A DNA stretch of 64,000 nucleotides from Telluria mixta (GCF_029223865.1 NZ_CP119520.1:7130001-7194000); one strand, 5' to 3'; counted from the first letter of the stretch, positions 44,929 through 54,547 are shown. Made by a program: numbers and translations. Notes: generated by a model from the letters alone, not told the origin.

Positions 44929-47151
44929 ATGAAGAACATCGATCGACGCCGTCGCGCCGTATGCATGGGCATGCTGGGCGGACTCGCCGGACTCGCCATC
45001 GGCAATGCCGCCCGCGCACGCCCGACCATCGACGAGGCCACGCGCGTCTTTCGTCTCGACGGCGGCGCGGTCACGTATGCGTTCGGTGTCAACGCGGATG
45101 GCCATCTGCAGACCATGTACTGGGGCAGCGCCTTGTCCGCGGACGACCGGCTGCCGGCGCCTGCGCCCGTCCCCGAAAACTCCAGCAACGAAACCTCCAT
45201 CACCGTCACGCCGTTCGAGTATCCCGGCTTCGGCGCGGGCCTGACGGTGGAGCCGGCGCTCAAGGTCACCTTTCCCGACGGCGTGCGCGACCTGGACCTG
45301 CGCTACGTCGACCACCAGCTCGACGGCGAACGCATCGTGGTCAGGCTCAAGGACGTGAGCCGCGCCGTGCACGTCACGCTCGCCTATGCCATGGATGCCG
45401 CATCCGGCATCCTGTCGCGCAGTGCCGTCGTCGAGAACCGGACGAACGGCTGGATCCAGGTCGACCAGATGGCGGCGGCCAGCATTAACCTGCCTTACGA
45501 CGACGACTATCGTCTGTCGTACCTCACCGGGCGCTGGGCCGGCGAGTTCGCCCTGCAAACCCGCCCCGTCGGTCCCGGCGCGACGGTGATCGAGAGCCGC
45601 AAGGGCGTCACCTCCCATCAGGCCAATCCATGGATTGCGCTGAGCCGGGCCATGACCGAAGAGGAATCGGGTCCTGTCTGGTTCGGCGCGCTGGGCTGGA
45701 GCGGCGCGTGGCGCATCAGTGTCGACATGGATGCGGTTGGCGGTGTCCGCGTGACGGCCGGCTACAACCCCTTCGATTTCGCCTATCGGCTCAAGCCCGG
45801 CGAACGCCTCGCCTCTCCCGTGTTCCACGCCGGGTTTTCCGGCGATGGTTTCGGCGGCGCGTCGCGCCTCTTCCACCGCTATCAGCGCACGCGGATCCTG
45901 CCGGAAGCACCGGCATTGCGTCCGCGCCCCGTTCTCTATAATTCGTGGGAGGCGACCGAGTTCGCCGTCGACGAAGCGGGCCAGATGGCGCTCGCCGACA
46001 AGGCCGCCGGCCTCGGCATCGAACGCTTCGTCGTCGACGATGGCTGGTTTGGTGCGCGCAACAGTTCGAAAGCGGGCCTGGGCGACTGGGTCGTCAACAC
46101 GAAGAAATTCCCGAACGGGCTGACGCCACTCATCAAGCGCGTCAACGACCTGGGCATGGAATTCGGACTGTGGGTCGAGCCGGAGATGGTCAATCCGGAC
46201 AGTGATTTGTACCGGGCCCATCCGGACTGGGTCATCCACTTTCCGGGACGTGCGCGCTCCGAAGCCCGCGACCAGCTGGTGCTCAACCTGGCGCGTAAGG
46301 ACGTCTATGACCATCTCCTTGGGGTGCTGGACAAGCTGCTCGCCTCGAACAACATCGCCTTTCTCAAGTGGGACCATAACCGCGCCTGGTCCGAACCCGG
46401 CTGGCCGCAGGTGCCGCCTTCCGAGCAGCAACGCTTGTACGTGACGTATGTGGACAATCTCTACAAGCTGCTCGGCGAGCTGCGCCGGCGCCACCCGAAG
46501 GTCGAGATCGAATCCTGCGCCAGCGGCGGAGGCCGTGTCGATCTTGGCATCATGGCCCTGACCGACGAGGTCTGGGTGTCGGACAATACAGACCCGTACG
46601 ACCGGCTGTTGATCCAGGACGGCTTCAGCCAGGCCTATGCGCCGGCGATCATGATGGCATGGGTCACCGACTCGCCCAACTGGGTCAACAAGCGTGCCAC
46701 GTCGCTGGCATACCGTTTTCTGTCGTCCATGCAGGGCGCGCTCGGGATCGGCGCGAACCTGAACCACTGGACTACGCAAGACTTCGCGGAAGCGAAGCGG
46801 CTCATTGCCGAGTACAAGCGTATTCGCGTGACCGTCCAACAAGGCAATTTGTACCGGTTGATATCGCCGCAGGGCGGCTCGGCACGATCGGCGACGCTGT
46901 CGGTCGCGCAGGACGGCAACCAGGCCGTCCTCTTCGCCTTCCTTCACTCCGGCGGCATGCGTAATCCGGCGCCCCATATCCAGTTGCGCGGACTCGATCC
47001 ACGGAAGGTGTATACGCTGCGCGCCATTGCAGGCGGCGTGGCGCCGCGCACTCCGAAACAGGCGAGCGGCGCCTATTGGATGGGACAAGGGATACAGCCC
47101 AACCTCGCCGGCGATTTCCAGGCCGCGGCCATTGTCCTGGAAGTCGCCTGA
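44929..47151 (+). CDS. GH36 alpha-galactosidase, exported
   Basis: This 740-residue enzyme hydrolyses alpha-1,6-galactosides such as raffinose-type sugars or galactomannan side chains. The catalytic nucleophile is D482 in FLKWDHNR and the acid/base is D552 in VSDNTDPYDR. LWVEPEMVNPDSDLY and ESCASGGGRVDLG are GH36 signatures. The N-terminus (IDRRRRAVCMGMLGGLAGLA, ending ARARP) looks like a Tat-type signal with twin arginines. The stop is followed 12 bases later by the convergent end of the M4 peptidase. No transporter lies beside it. Confidence 0.93.
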   Translation: MKNIDRRRRAVCMGMLGGLAGLAIGNAARARPTIDEATRVFRLDGGAVTYAFGVNADGHLQTMYWGSALSADDRLPAPAPVPENSSNETSITVTPFEYPGFGAGLTVEPALKVTFPDGVRDLDLRYVDHQLDGERIVVRLKDVSRAVHVTLAYAMDAASGILSRSAVVENRTNGWIQVDQMAAASINLPYDDDYRLSYLTGRWAGEFALQTRPVGPGATVIESRKGVTSHQANPWIALSRAMTEEESGPVWFGALGWSGAWRISVDMDAVGGVRVTAGYNPFDFAYRLKPGERLASPVFHAGFSGDGFGGASRLFHRYQRTRILPEAPALRPRPVLYNSWEATEFAVDEAGQMALADKAAGLGIERFVVDDGWFGARNSSKAGLGDWVVNTKKFPNGLTPLIKRVNDLGMEFGLWVEPEMVNPDSDLYRAHPDWVIHFPGRARSEARDQLVLNLARKDVYDHLLGVLDKLLASNNIAFLKWDHNRAWSEPGWPQVPPSEQQRLYVTYVDNLYKLLGELRRRHPKVEIESCASGGGRVDLGIMALTDEVWVSDNTDPYDRLLIQDGFSQAYAPAIMMAWVTDSPNWVNKRATSLAYRFLSSMQGALGIGANLNHWTTQDFAEAKRLIAEYKRIRVTVQQGNLYRLISPQGGSARSATLSVAQDGNQAVLFAFLHSGGMRNPAPHIQLRGLDPRKVYTLRAIAGGVAPRTPKQASGAYWMGQGIQPNLAGDFQAAAIVLEVA

Positions 47152-47163
47152 CGAGGTGCGCCT

Positions 47164-48927
47164 TTACTGCCCCGCTGCTTCGTCCACGTCCGCGCCCACG
47201 TTGATCGCGGCATACGCCCGCTGCACGGCAATCGCTTCGCGGCTGCTCTTGCCGTAGAGCTCGCCCGCCGCCTCGATCATCTTGGCGCGCGCGTCCGCGT
47301 AATTGGTGCTCGACGTGAACTTGGTCGTGTTCGCCTTGAACCAGATCCGGTAGGCCTTGTCGAGACCGATGCCCGTCATCGCGGCCGGGGTCTTGACGAG
47401 GTATTTGCTGTAATAGTCGCCGGCCTTGTCCGCACTCGAGCCTTGCGCGAGGAAGTAGAACATGCGGTTGTTCGGGCCGCTGCTGTAGTGCACGTCCAGG
47501 CGCTTGATCGAGCTGTTCCAGGCGTCCGGGCTGCTGCCGTCCTTGCTCGGGCGGTACATCCAGCGCAGCGGCGTGCCCGTCTTGCTGATCTCCTTGCCCA
47601 GCACCCAGTCGTTGCCCGCCAGCGGGATGGTGTCGCCCTTCCCGCCCCCGCGCGCATACGCTTCGACGGCCTCCCCGTTGATGTCCGACGACGATTCGTT
47701 CAGGCCGCCCGACTCGCCGGAATACGTCAGGTTCGACGTGGCGGCCGTCACGCCGTGGCCCATCTCGTGGCCGATCACGTCGATCGAGCCCAGGCTGTTG
47801 AAGCTGGAGCCGTCGCCGATGAACATGCAGCGGCACGTGTCGCTGTAATACGCGTTGTCGTACGCCGTGTTGACGTGCGCCGCGATGTACGTCGCCGTGT
47901 TGTGCCCGTCCAGCGACAGCCAGTTGAACACGTTCTTCATCGTGTCGTACGTGTTCATTAGGCCCCACATCGCGTTCACGGCGGCCGTCTGGCCGTTCGC
48001 GTTCGTCGTCGAGCCGCCGTTCACGTACTGCTTGCCGTCGCCCCATGTGTTCGTATCGTTGACGTAGACGCTGCCTGCGCTCGTGCCATGGTTCGCGTTC
48101 GTGATCGCCATCGCGCCGAACGTGCCGCCCGTCCCGCGGGCATCGTCGATCATCCTGTATTTGCCCTCGCTGAGCGTCGTGTTGATGGGCACGTCGCCGT
48201 TGTATTGGCTGTGGCCCACGCCCACCACCGTCTGCAGCATGTTCCACTGGGCCAGGATGGCGCCGTCGCGGGCGCTGACGATGGTGTCGTGGTACACGGG
48301 CTTGTCGCCGACGACCATGCGCGTGTGCACGAGGTAGGCGAGTTCGTAGTGATCGACGACCTCCTGCACGTCGAGCGCGTTGAGTTCCTGCTCCTGCTTA
48401 TCGCGCGCGTCGGGCACGCGTTCCGTGCGCATCGCGGGCCAGATGATCAATTCCGCGCTGGGCGGCGTCTCGTGGCGCGCCGAGGCACCCAGCGATGCCA
48501 GCGCCGCATCGATCGCGGCCTTCGACGAGATCGCCGGCACGACGCTGAAATCGGTGCCCGGCCCGGCGTCCGCCTTGGCAAAATTGGCGCGCTGCCCGGA
48601 ATCGGATTCGGACAGGATCTTGCCGTTGGCATCCAGCACAAGCACGGATTCGAAACCGAAGATGCGCACGTTCTTGTACGTGTGGGCCACGCGCGCGATC
48701 TGCGTGCCCTGCGTGCCGGGATGCCGGGCCATGACCGCATAGCCGAAGCGCGCATCCTGCCCGCGCGCGGCGCGGCGCGCGTCCAGCTGGGCCAGCAGCG
48801 CCGCGTCGAGCTGCGGGGACGCGGCGACCGCCGGGCTCATGGTGCCTGGACCGGACGCGCCCGCGGGCACGACGACAGCCAGGGACAGGGCGCCGAACGA
48901 CGCCAGCAACATCTTGCGCTTGTTCAT
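47164..48927 (-). CDS. Secreted M4-family neutral metallopeptidase (thermolysin-like)
   Basis: The 587-residue preproenzyme has a signal peptide (FGALSLAVVVPAGASG), a propeptide with FTP/PepSY-like sequence (about 40-210), and a catalytic domain. The zinc site is H387-E-x-x-H391 (DVIGHEMGHGVT) with E411 in GGLNESSSD as third ligand. The C-terminal helical domain includes LDVHYSSGPNNRMFY with the catalytic His. It is exported and self-activated. The ATG at 48927 is chosen because it starts the signal peptide. A terminator separates it from upstream genes. Confidence 0.94.
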   Translation of the reverse strand: MNKRKMLLASFGALSLAVVVPAGASGPGTMSPAVAASPQLDAALLAQLDARRAARGQDARFGYAVMARHPGTQGTQIARVAHTYKNVRIFGFESVLVLDANGKILSESDSGQRANFAKADAGPGTDFSVVPAISSKAAIDAALASLGASARHETPPSAELIIWPAMRTERVPDARDKQEQELNALDVQEVVDHYELAYLVHTRMVVGDKPVYHDTIVSARDGAILAQWNMLQTVVGVGHSQYNGDVPINTTLSEGKYRMIDDARGTGGTFGAMAITNANHGTSAGSVYVNDTNTWGDGKQYVNGGSTTNANGQTAAVNAMWGLMNTYDTMKNVFNWLSLDGHNTATYIAAHVNTAYDNAYYSDTCRCMFIGDGSSFNSLGSIDVIGHEMGHGVTAATSNLTYSGESGGLNESSSDINGEAVEAYARGGGKGDTIPLAGNDWVLGKEISKTGTPLRWMYRPSKDGSSPDAWNSSIKRLDVHYSSGPNNRMFYFLAQGSSADKAGDYYSKYLVKTPAAMTGIGLDKAYRIWFKANTTKFTSSTNYADARAKMIEAAGELYGKSSREAIAVQRAYAAINVGADVDEAAGQ

Positions 48928-49000
48928 GAGATTTCCTTTCATTGAGCGGGCACACCGATGCAGTGTGGCCGAGCTCGCTCAAAGGAACTTGCTCAAGCGC

Positions 49001-49035
49001 AAAAAGCCCCACGGCGCTTGCGGCAGCCGTGAGGC
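49001..49035 (-). terminator. Rho-independent terminator after the polyhistidine gene
   Basis: On the minus strand GCCTCACGGC pairs, with one mismatch, to GCCGTGGGGC and is followed by TTTTTG. It ends the alcohol dehydrogenase/polyhistidine operon before the M4 peptidase gene. Confidence 0.85.
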
Positions 49036-49086
49036 GATCTTCAAAGACGCGCATGCCGGTGCGCGCGGGCGCACCTTACGGCACGA

Positions 49087-49683
49087 TCAGCGCTCGCGCC
49101 GGCGCATCAGGTACACGGCCGTGCCGACGACGGCGCCGGCCAGGACAGCCTTCTTCACGAGGCCGGCCCGGTTGTGCTCCCACTCGGCCTTGATGCCCAT
49201 CTCGGCCAGCACGTTCGGCACCTTGCCGTGGGCCAGGTCCTCGCCGATGCCTTCGACGACGTTCACGCGGTCCGCGGCGAGCAGCAGGAGCCAGTGGCGC
49301 AGGTCGTTCTCGGCCCAGCGGAAGGCCACGCGCCGCATCATGCCGGACAGGCCTTTCGGCGGCTGCGCGGTGCCGAAGATCGGCGTGATGCCGGGGCGTT
49401 CCGTCGACACGAGCACTTCCACGTTCTCCGGCTGCTGCGGCAGCTTGCCCTCGTGCGGGTGGATGAAGCGCGCGGGCATGCGCTCCATCGGCACGGCCGG
49501 GCGGTTCTTGCGGTCGAGGTCGGCGCCCCAGCCCTGGATGTGCGACAGTTCCTCGCGGCTGGGCCGGCGCGGGCCTTCCGCCATGTCGCCCTGCAGCGGG
49601 TGGGCATGCACGTGACCGGCATCGTCGTCGTGATGGTGGTGGTGATGGTGGTGCTGCGCACCGGTGTCGGTTTTCGCTTCCAT
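49087..49683 (-). CDS. Polyhistidine-containing protein of unknown function
   Basis: The 198-residue protein starts EAKTDTGAQ and then has eight consecutive His, followed by DDDAGHVHAHP, an obvious metal-binding tract. The middle (RPAVPMERMPARFIHPHEGK; PGITPIFGTAQPPKGLSGMM) is unlike known families. The C-terminal half is helical (FRWAENDLRHWLLLLAADRV) and ends with a hydrophobic segment (VLAGAVVGTAVYLMRRRER), probably a membrane helix. It follows the zinc alcohol dehydrogenase by 9 bases, so a role in metal supply or membrane tethering for that enzyme is possible. Confidence 0.75.
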   Translation of the reverse strand: MEAKTDTGAQHHHHHHHHDDDAGHVHAHPLQGDMAEGPRRPSREELSHIQGWGADLDRKNRPAVPMERMPARFIHPHEGKLPQQPENVEVLVSTERPGITPIFGTAQPPKGLSGMMRRVAFRWAENDLRHWLLLLAADRVNVVEGIGEDLAHGKVPNVLAEMGIKAEWEHNRAGLVKKAVLAGAVVGTAVYLMRRRER

Positions 49684-49692
49684 GACGTCTCC

Positions 49693-50877
49693 TCAATGCA
49701 GTGCGCTGGCATTCACGGCCTGGACCTCGCGCGCGGACGGCGGGATCAGGACGGTCTTGATGCAGTTGTCGAGTTTGCTCGAGAAGATGTGGTACGCGTC
49801 CGCCACTTCTTCCAGCGGCACCCGGTGCGTGATGATTTCCTTCGGGTTCAGCCGGCCTTCGCGGATGTGTTCGATGAGGCGCGGCAGATGGCGCTTCACG
49901 CTGGCCTGGTTCATGCGCATCGTGATGCCCTTGTTCAGCGCATTGCCGATCGGGACCGCGTTGAACGTCGGGCCGTACACGCCCACGATCGACACGTTGC
50001 CGCCCTTGCGCACGCTGTTGATGGCCCAGTGCAGCACGGTCGAGGCGCCGGCCTGCACCTTCATCAGGCGGCCCGTCAGCGTCTGTGCGATGGAGCCGGC
50101 CGCGTCGCCGCCCACGGCGTCGATGCAGACGTCGGCGCCCATCCAGTCCGTCATCTTCTTGATGTGCTCCGCCATGTCGTTCACTTCGCGGAAGTTCACG
50201 ATTTCGCACTGGGCATAGCGCTTGACGAATTCGAGGCGGTACTCGACCTCGTCGACGACGATCACCCTGCCCGCGCCCATCAGCCACGCGGACTTGGCCG
50301 CGAAGATGCCGACCGGGCCGGCGCCGAAGACGACGACCGTGTCGCCTTCCTTGATGTCGCCCATCTCGGCGGCCTGGTAACCCGTGGGGAGTGCGTCCGT
50401 CAGCAGCACGGCGTCGTCCAGGTGCAGGTCGTCGGGGATCGGGTACGGGCCCACGTCGGCCATCGGCACGCGCACGTACTCGGCCTGGCCGCCGTCGTAG
50501 CCGCCGGCCGTGTGCGAATAGCCGTAGATGCCGCCGACGGCGGTCGCCTGCGGGTTCGTGTTGTGGCAGTTGCCATAGAGTTCGCGCTGGCAGAAGAAGC
50601 AGGAGCCGCAGAACAGGTTGAACGGCACCAGCACCCGGTCGCCGGCTTTCAGCGTCTGCACGTCGCGCCCGACGTCCACGACTTCGCCGATGAACTCGTG
50701 GCCGAACGTGTGGCCCACGCGTGTATCGGGCACCATGCCGTGGTACAGGTGCAGGTCGGACCCGCAGATGCAGGAGCGCAGCACGCGCACGATGGCGTCG
50801 CCCGGGTGTTCGATGACGGGATCGGGCTTGTAATCGGCGCGGACGCGATACGGTCCCCGGTAATTCATTGCCAGCAT
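49693..50877 (-). CDS. Zinc-dependent alcohol dehydrogenase (MDR family)
   Basis: The 394-residue enzyme has the catalytic zinc site (RSCICGSDLHLYHG, GHTFGHEFIGEV), the structural zinc cysteines (LFCGSCFFCQRELYGNC) and the NAD site (VVVFGAGPVGIFAAKSA). It resembles glutathione-independent formaldehyde or polyol dehydrogenases of the FDH-like subgroup. The ATG at 50877 has GAGGAGGAA just upstream; an earlier in-frame ATG at 50931 lacks one. The substrate cannot be set from sequence. Confidence 0.9.
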   Translation of the reverse strand: MLAMNYRGPYRVRADYKPDPVIEHPGDAIVRVLRSCICGSDLHLYHGMVPDTRVGHTFGHEFIGEVVDVGRDVQTLKAGDRVLVPFNLFCGSCFFCQRELYGNCHNTNPQATAVGGIYGYSHTAGGYDGGQAEYVRVPMADVGPYPIPDDLHLDDAVLLTDALPTGYQAAEMGDIKEGDTVVVFGAGPVGIFAAKSAWLMGAGRVIVVDEVEYRLEFVKRYAQCEIVNFREVNDMAEHIKKMTDWMGADVCIDAVGGDAAGSIAQTLTGRLMKVQAGASTVLHWAINSVRKGGNVSIVGVYGPTFNAVPIGNALNKGITMRMNQASVKRHLPRLIEHIREGRLNPKEIITHRVPLEEVADAYHIFSSKLDNCIKTVLIPPSAREVQAVNASALH

Positions 50878-51018
50878 AATTCCTCCTCGTTGGTTGACTG
50901 CCCGCCGCAATGGACGAGGCGTGGACAACACGGTATGTCAAAACACTAAGGAAGGCGATACGCGCACGGAAACGAACGGGGGTTACGGAACACTTTTTTA
51001 AAGATTCGTAGTGCTTTG

Positions 51019-51052
51019 TTTTTAAAAGGAAACGGCCGCACGCGGCGGCCGT
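51019..51052 (-). terminator. Terminator after the YpfJ gene
   Basis: ACGGCCGC (51032-51039) pairs with GCGGCCGT (51045-51052). On the minus strand the stem is followed by TTCCTTTTAAAAAC. The A/T-rich stretch 50985-51031 otherwise holds nothing I can name. Confidence 0.75.
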
Positions 51053-51072
51053 TGGGCGGGAACGAAGCACGC

Positions 51073-51942
51073 TCAGAGCTGGCGCGCCTCGAACGTATTG
51101 CACTGCTGTACGGAACCCGTCTCCAGTCCGCGCTTGAACCAGCGCACGCGCTGGGCCGACGTGCCGTGCGTGAACGAATCCGGCACGACCTCGCCGCGCG
51201 ACTGGCGCTGCAGCGCATCGTCGCCGATGGCGCTGGCCGCGTTCAGCGCGGACTCGACGTCGCCCTGTTCGATGATCTGCTTGGCCTGGTTCGTGTGGTA
51301 GGCCCACACGCCGGCGAAGCAGTCGGCCTGCAGTTCGAGCCGGACGGACGCGGCGTTGGCCTCGGTCTCGGACAGGTTCCGGCGCGCGCTGTCGACCTTG
51401 CCCGAGATGCCCAGCAGGTTCTGCACGTGATGGCCGACCTCGTGCGCGATCACGTACGCCTGGGTGAATTCGCCGCCTACCTGGAAGCGCTGCTGCATCA
51501 TCCGGAAGAACGTCAGGTCGATGTAGACCTTGCGGTCGGCCGGGCAGTAGAACGGCCCGACGGCGGACTGGCCCGTGCCGCAACCGCCCGTGGACGTGCG
51601 GCCCGAGTACAGCACGAGGCGCGGCGGCGAATACGTCGCCCCGTTGGCGCGGAAGATCTGCGACCACGTGTCCTCGGTGTAGCCGAGCACGGTGCGCACG
51701 AACTGCGTCTCGCGGTCGTTCGCGGGCGGATGCGCGGGCGCCTGCTGGACCTGGGCCGGCGAGCCGCCCGACAGCAGGTTCAGGATCGTGGACGGCGAGA
51801 CGCCGAAGAACCACGAGCCGAGCAGCGCCACGACGATCGTGCCGATGCCGACGGTCCCGCCGCCGATGCCGAATCCGCCGCCTCCCCCACCGCCGCGGCG
51901 GTCCTCGATGTTGTCGCTCTGCCTGTCGCCTTCCCAACGCAT
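51073..51942 (-). CDS. ypfJ: YpfJ-type putative neutral zinc metallopeptidase
   Basis: The 289-residue protein starts with the conserved RWEGDRQSDNIEDRRG, a Gly-rich linker and a membrane helix (about 31-48). The domain has CGTGQSAVGPFYCPADRKVY, the metal motif H167-E-x-x-H171 (YVIAHEVGHHVQ) and LELQADCFAGVWAY, all standard for the YpfJ/KPN_02809 family. The fold predicts a metalloprotease, although activity has rarely been shown. It is followed by a clear terminator. Confidence 0.93.
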   Translation of the reverse strand: MRWEGDRQSDNIEDRRGGGGGGGFGIGGGTVGIGTIVVALLGSWFFGVSPSTILNLLSGGSPAQVQQAPAHPPANDRETQFVRTVLGYTEDTWSQIFRANGATYSPPRLVLYSGRTSTGGCGTGQSAVGPFYCPADRKVYIDLTFFRMMQQRFQVGGEFTQAYVIAHEVGHHVQNLLGISGKVDSARRNLSETEANAASVRLELQADCFAGVWAYHTNQAKQIIEQGDVESALNAASAIGDDALQRQSRGEVVPDSFTHGTSAQRVRWFKRGLETGSVQQCNTFEARQL

Positions 51943-51978
51943 GATGTTCTCCTTGCTTGTTGTCGAGCCGGAGGACCG

Positions 51979-52161
51979 TCAGCGTTCCCTGGCACGCCTG
52001 ATCTTCACCGACCCCATGTTTTCGCGCACATCCTTGAGGCGGAACTCGTCGTCCACCGCCAGGCCGGCGCGCTCTTCGTCGTGCAGTACGCGTTCGTGGC
52101 GCTCGCGTTCGACCTCGCGCTCCAGTCGCTCGCGAAGGGTTACGTCCGGCGTCGTTTTCAT
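51979..52161 (-). CDS. Small highly charged hypothetical protein
   Basis: The product has 60 residues with GAGG seven bases before the ATG at 52161. It is rich in Arg and Glu (TLRERLEREVERERHERVLH, then DEERAGLAVDDEFRL), suggesting one long charged helix. It is 36 bases upstream of ypfJ on the same strand. I recognise no family. Longer in-frame starts lack ribosome sites. Confidence 0.6.
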   Translation of the reverse strand: MKTTPDVTLRERLEREVERERHERVLHDEERAGLAVDDEFRLKDVRENMGSVKIRRARER

Positions 52162-52356
52162 GGTCGTCCTCGTCTGTAGGGCCACGCGTCCTGCATCAGC
52201 CCGTCCATTGTGCATACGGCGCGCGGCCGCATCTGTTCGAACTTTCACATAAGCCGCATCATGCCACACGGTGAACCCCGCCTGCATGACAGCCCGTCCA
52301 CGTCTCTGTGCGCCCCCGAACGGACGCGGGCGCGCGCGCCATGCATGCTGGCGCGC

Positions 52357-53322
52357 ATGACCCCGACCGCCCCCACCTTCGCCCACCACGACGCGCTGGC
52401 CGCGCTCGGCCGCAGTCTACAGGCCACCGGCTACCGTTTCGTGACCGTCACTCCCGCCACGCACCGCCGCGTCAACAATCGTCCGGAAAATGCCTGGGCC
52501 CACGACCTGCGCGGCGTGTTCGGCTGGAGCCGGCCGTACCGCACCGGCGTGCTGCCGGAGACCATCGACGGCCAACTGCGCGCGGCCGGGCTGGCGGTCC
52601 CCGAAGGCCCGGATGGCTGGCGTGCGGACGTGCGCGCCTCGACCATCGGCGACCACCTGTACTTCCACTCGGCCTGGCCGACATCCGACGAGGACGCCGT
52701 GTTCTTCGGCCCCGACACCTACCGCTACACGAGTGCCCTGACACGCATGCTCGGCCCGCACGGGGCACTGCGCCGGCCGGTGCGCCGCGCCATCGACATC
52801 GGTGCCGGCGCCGGCCCGGGCGCGATCGAACTGGCGCTGCGCTGCCCCGACGCCACTGTCTACGCGGCCGACATCAATCCGGCCGCACTGGCGCTCGCGG
52901 ATGTCAACGCGGGCCTGAACGGGGCGCACAACGTCGTACCCTGCCGCAGCGATTTGCTGGACGGGATCGACGGCGGCTTCGACCTCGTCATGTCGAACCC
53001 GCCCTACATCCTCGATCCGGACGAGTTGACGTACCGCCACGGCGGCGGCACGCACGGCGCCGAGCTGTCGATCCGCATCGTGCATGCGGCGCTGGACCGG
53101 CTGCATCCCGGCGGCAGCCTGCTGCTGTACACGGGCGTGGCCATCGTCGACGGCGCCGACCCGTTTCTCGCCGCCATCCGCGACCGTCTCGATGCGGACA
53201 CGGACGGCTGGTCGTACGAGGAGCTCGATCCGGACGTGTTCGGCGGTCAGCTGGGCTGCGAGGGCTATGAAAACGTGGAACGCATCGCGGCCGTGTGGCT
53301 GCACGCCATCCGGCGCGGGTAA
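52357..53322 (+). CDS. PrmC/HemK-like class I methyltransferase
   Basis: The 321-residue protein has an N-terminal helical domain and a SAM-binding core: RRAIDIGAGAGPGAIELALR (motif I), YAADINPAALALADVNA, and LVMSNPPYIL. The NPPY motif marks methylation of an amide or amino nitrogen. It differs from housekeeping PrmC by its long N-terminus (GYRFVTVTPATHRRVNNRPE), which matches a group of proteobacterial methyltransferases of unknown target. The start is uncertain (52345 or 52357). Neither has a clear ribosome site. Confidence 0.8.
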   Translation: MTPTAPTFAHHDALAALGRSLQATGYRFVTVTPATHRRVNNRPENAWAHDLRGVFGWSRPYRTGVLPETIDGQLRAAGLAVPEGPDGWRADVRASTIGDHLYFHSAWPTSDEDAVFFGPDTYRYTSALTRMLGPHGALRRPVRRAIDIGAGAGPGAIELALRCPDATVYAADINPAALALADVNAGLNGAHNVVPCRSDLLDGIDGGFDLVMSNPPYILDPDELTYRHGGGTHGAELSIRIVHAALDRLHPGGSLLLYTGVAIVDGADPFLAAIRDRLDADTDGWSYEELDPDVFGGQLGCEGYENVERIAAVWLHAIRRG

Positions 53323-53444
53323 GTGGCCAACCAAGCGCCCGCCGATCGAGACGATCGGGCAAAACGCTGCCGCATCCGGGCATGGCCGCCGCGTGCCCGC
53401 GCCCCGAGAATGACCTCCTCAGCACCATCACGAGGAGACCTGCC

Positions 53445-54443
53445 ATGCAAGCCGCACGCCCCGCTGTCGCTGCCGCGCCAGCCGTTCCGACCACCCTGTC
53501 TTATCTGCCCGTCGGCCTGTTCGGTGCCGTGATGGGCCTCACCGGCCTCGCGCTCGCGTGGCGCCTCGCGCACCAGGCGTTCGGCGCGCCGGCCATCCTC
53601 GGCCAGGCCATCGGCGTCGTCGCCGTGCTCACCTTCGTCGCGCTGGCGGTCGCGTACGGCGTCAAGGCCGCGGCAGGGTGGTCCACGGTGCGCGCCGAGT
53701 TCTCCCATCCGGTCGGCGGCAACCTGTTCGGCACGCCGCTGATCAGCCTGTTGCTGCTGCCGTTCCTGCTGGCCGACGTCAGCCTTGGCCTCGCCCGCCT
53801 TGCGTGGGTGCTGGGCGCCGTCGGGATGACCGTGTTCGCGTGGACCATCGTCACCCGCTGGCTGTCCGTGCGCCACACGCCGGCCCAGGTGGCGCCGGCG
53901 TGGATCGTGCCGGTCGTGGGCATGCTCGACATCCCGCTGGCCGCGCCGCTGCTGCACTGGGACGGCCTGCATGGCGTGATGGTGTTCGGCCTCGCCGTCG
54001 GCCTGTTCTTCGCGCTGCCGCTGCTGGGCATGCTGCTGTCGCGGCTGATCACGGAAGACGCCCTGCCGCCCGCGCTGCAGCCGTCGCTGCTGATCCTGAT
54101 GGCGCCGTTCGCCGTGGGCTACTCGGCTTACACGACCACGTTCGGGCAGGTCGATGCGTTCGCCCAAGGACTGGTCATGGTCATGCTGTTCCTGCTGCCC
54201 GTGCTGCTGGCGCGCCTCGTCCACCTGCCGGCGTGCTCGCCGTTCCGCGTGGCGTGGTGGGCCGCCAGCTTCCCGCTCGCCGCGTCGGCCGTGACGGCGC
54301 TGCGCTACGCGGCGGTGGCCGACAGCCCGCTCATGGATGCGATCGCGCTGCTCATCCTCGGCATCGCCACACTCGTCATCGCCCTGTTCGCCGTGCAGAC
54401 GCTGATGGGGATTGTGCGTGGCCGGCTGCGTGAACTGAGTTAG
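53445..54443 (+). CDS. TDT/SLAC1-family membrane transporter
   Basis: The 332-residue protein has about ten membrane helices, and GAGGAG precedes the ATG at 53445. The opening (LSYLPVGLFGAVMGLTGLAL, AWRLAHQAFGAP) and the repeated inverted helix pairs fit the TehA/SLAC1 family of anion channels and tellurite/dicarboxylate transporters. The ion carried cannot be read from sequence. A palindromic repeat follows its stop. Confidence 0.85.
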   Translation: MQAARPAVAAAPAVPTTLSYLPVGLFGAVMGLTGLALAWRLAHQAFGAPAILGQAIGVVAVLTFVALAVAYGVKAAAGWSTVRAEFSHPVGGNLFGTPLISLLLLPFLLADVSLGLARLAWVLGAVGMTVFAWTIVTRWLSVRHTPAQVAPAWIVPVVGMLDIPLAAPLLHWDGLHGVMVFGLAVGLFFALPLLGMLLSRLITEDALPPALQPSLLILMAPFAVGYSAYTTTFGQVDAFAQGLVMVMLFLLPVLLARLVHLPACSPFRVAWWAASFPLAASAVTALRYAAVADSPLMDAIALLILGIATLVIALFAVQTLMGIVRGRLRELS

Positions 54444-54453
54444 ATAGCCTTAA

Positions 54454-54541
54454 ACGTCGCCCCGCGCAGGCGGGGGCCCAATTTGCACGCGGTATCGCGA
54501 CGCATGCAAAATTAGGTTCCCGCCTTCGCGGGAACGACAGG
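54454..54541. repeat. REP-like palindromic repeat with three stem-loops
   Basis: A CCCCGCGCAGGCGGGG palindrome (54460-54475) is followed by an imperfect AATTTGCA/TGCAAAATT pair around the middle. A GTTCCCGC/GCGGGAAC stem with a CTTC loop (about 54517-54536) comes last. The outer parts look like the GTC-CCCGC...GCGGG-GAC repeats dispersed in many betaproteobacteria. It also sits where a terminator for the convergent genes is expected. Confidence 0.75.
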
Positions 54542-54547
54542 GGGTGG

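Noticed and set aside
49630..49660. His tract as vector or tag contamination
   Set aside because: It is inside a continuous native ORF with its own neighbours and terminator, and the His run is followed by Asp/His-rich native sequence rather than a cloning linker.
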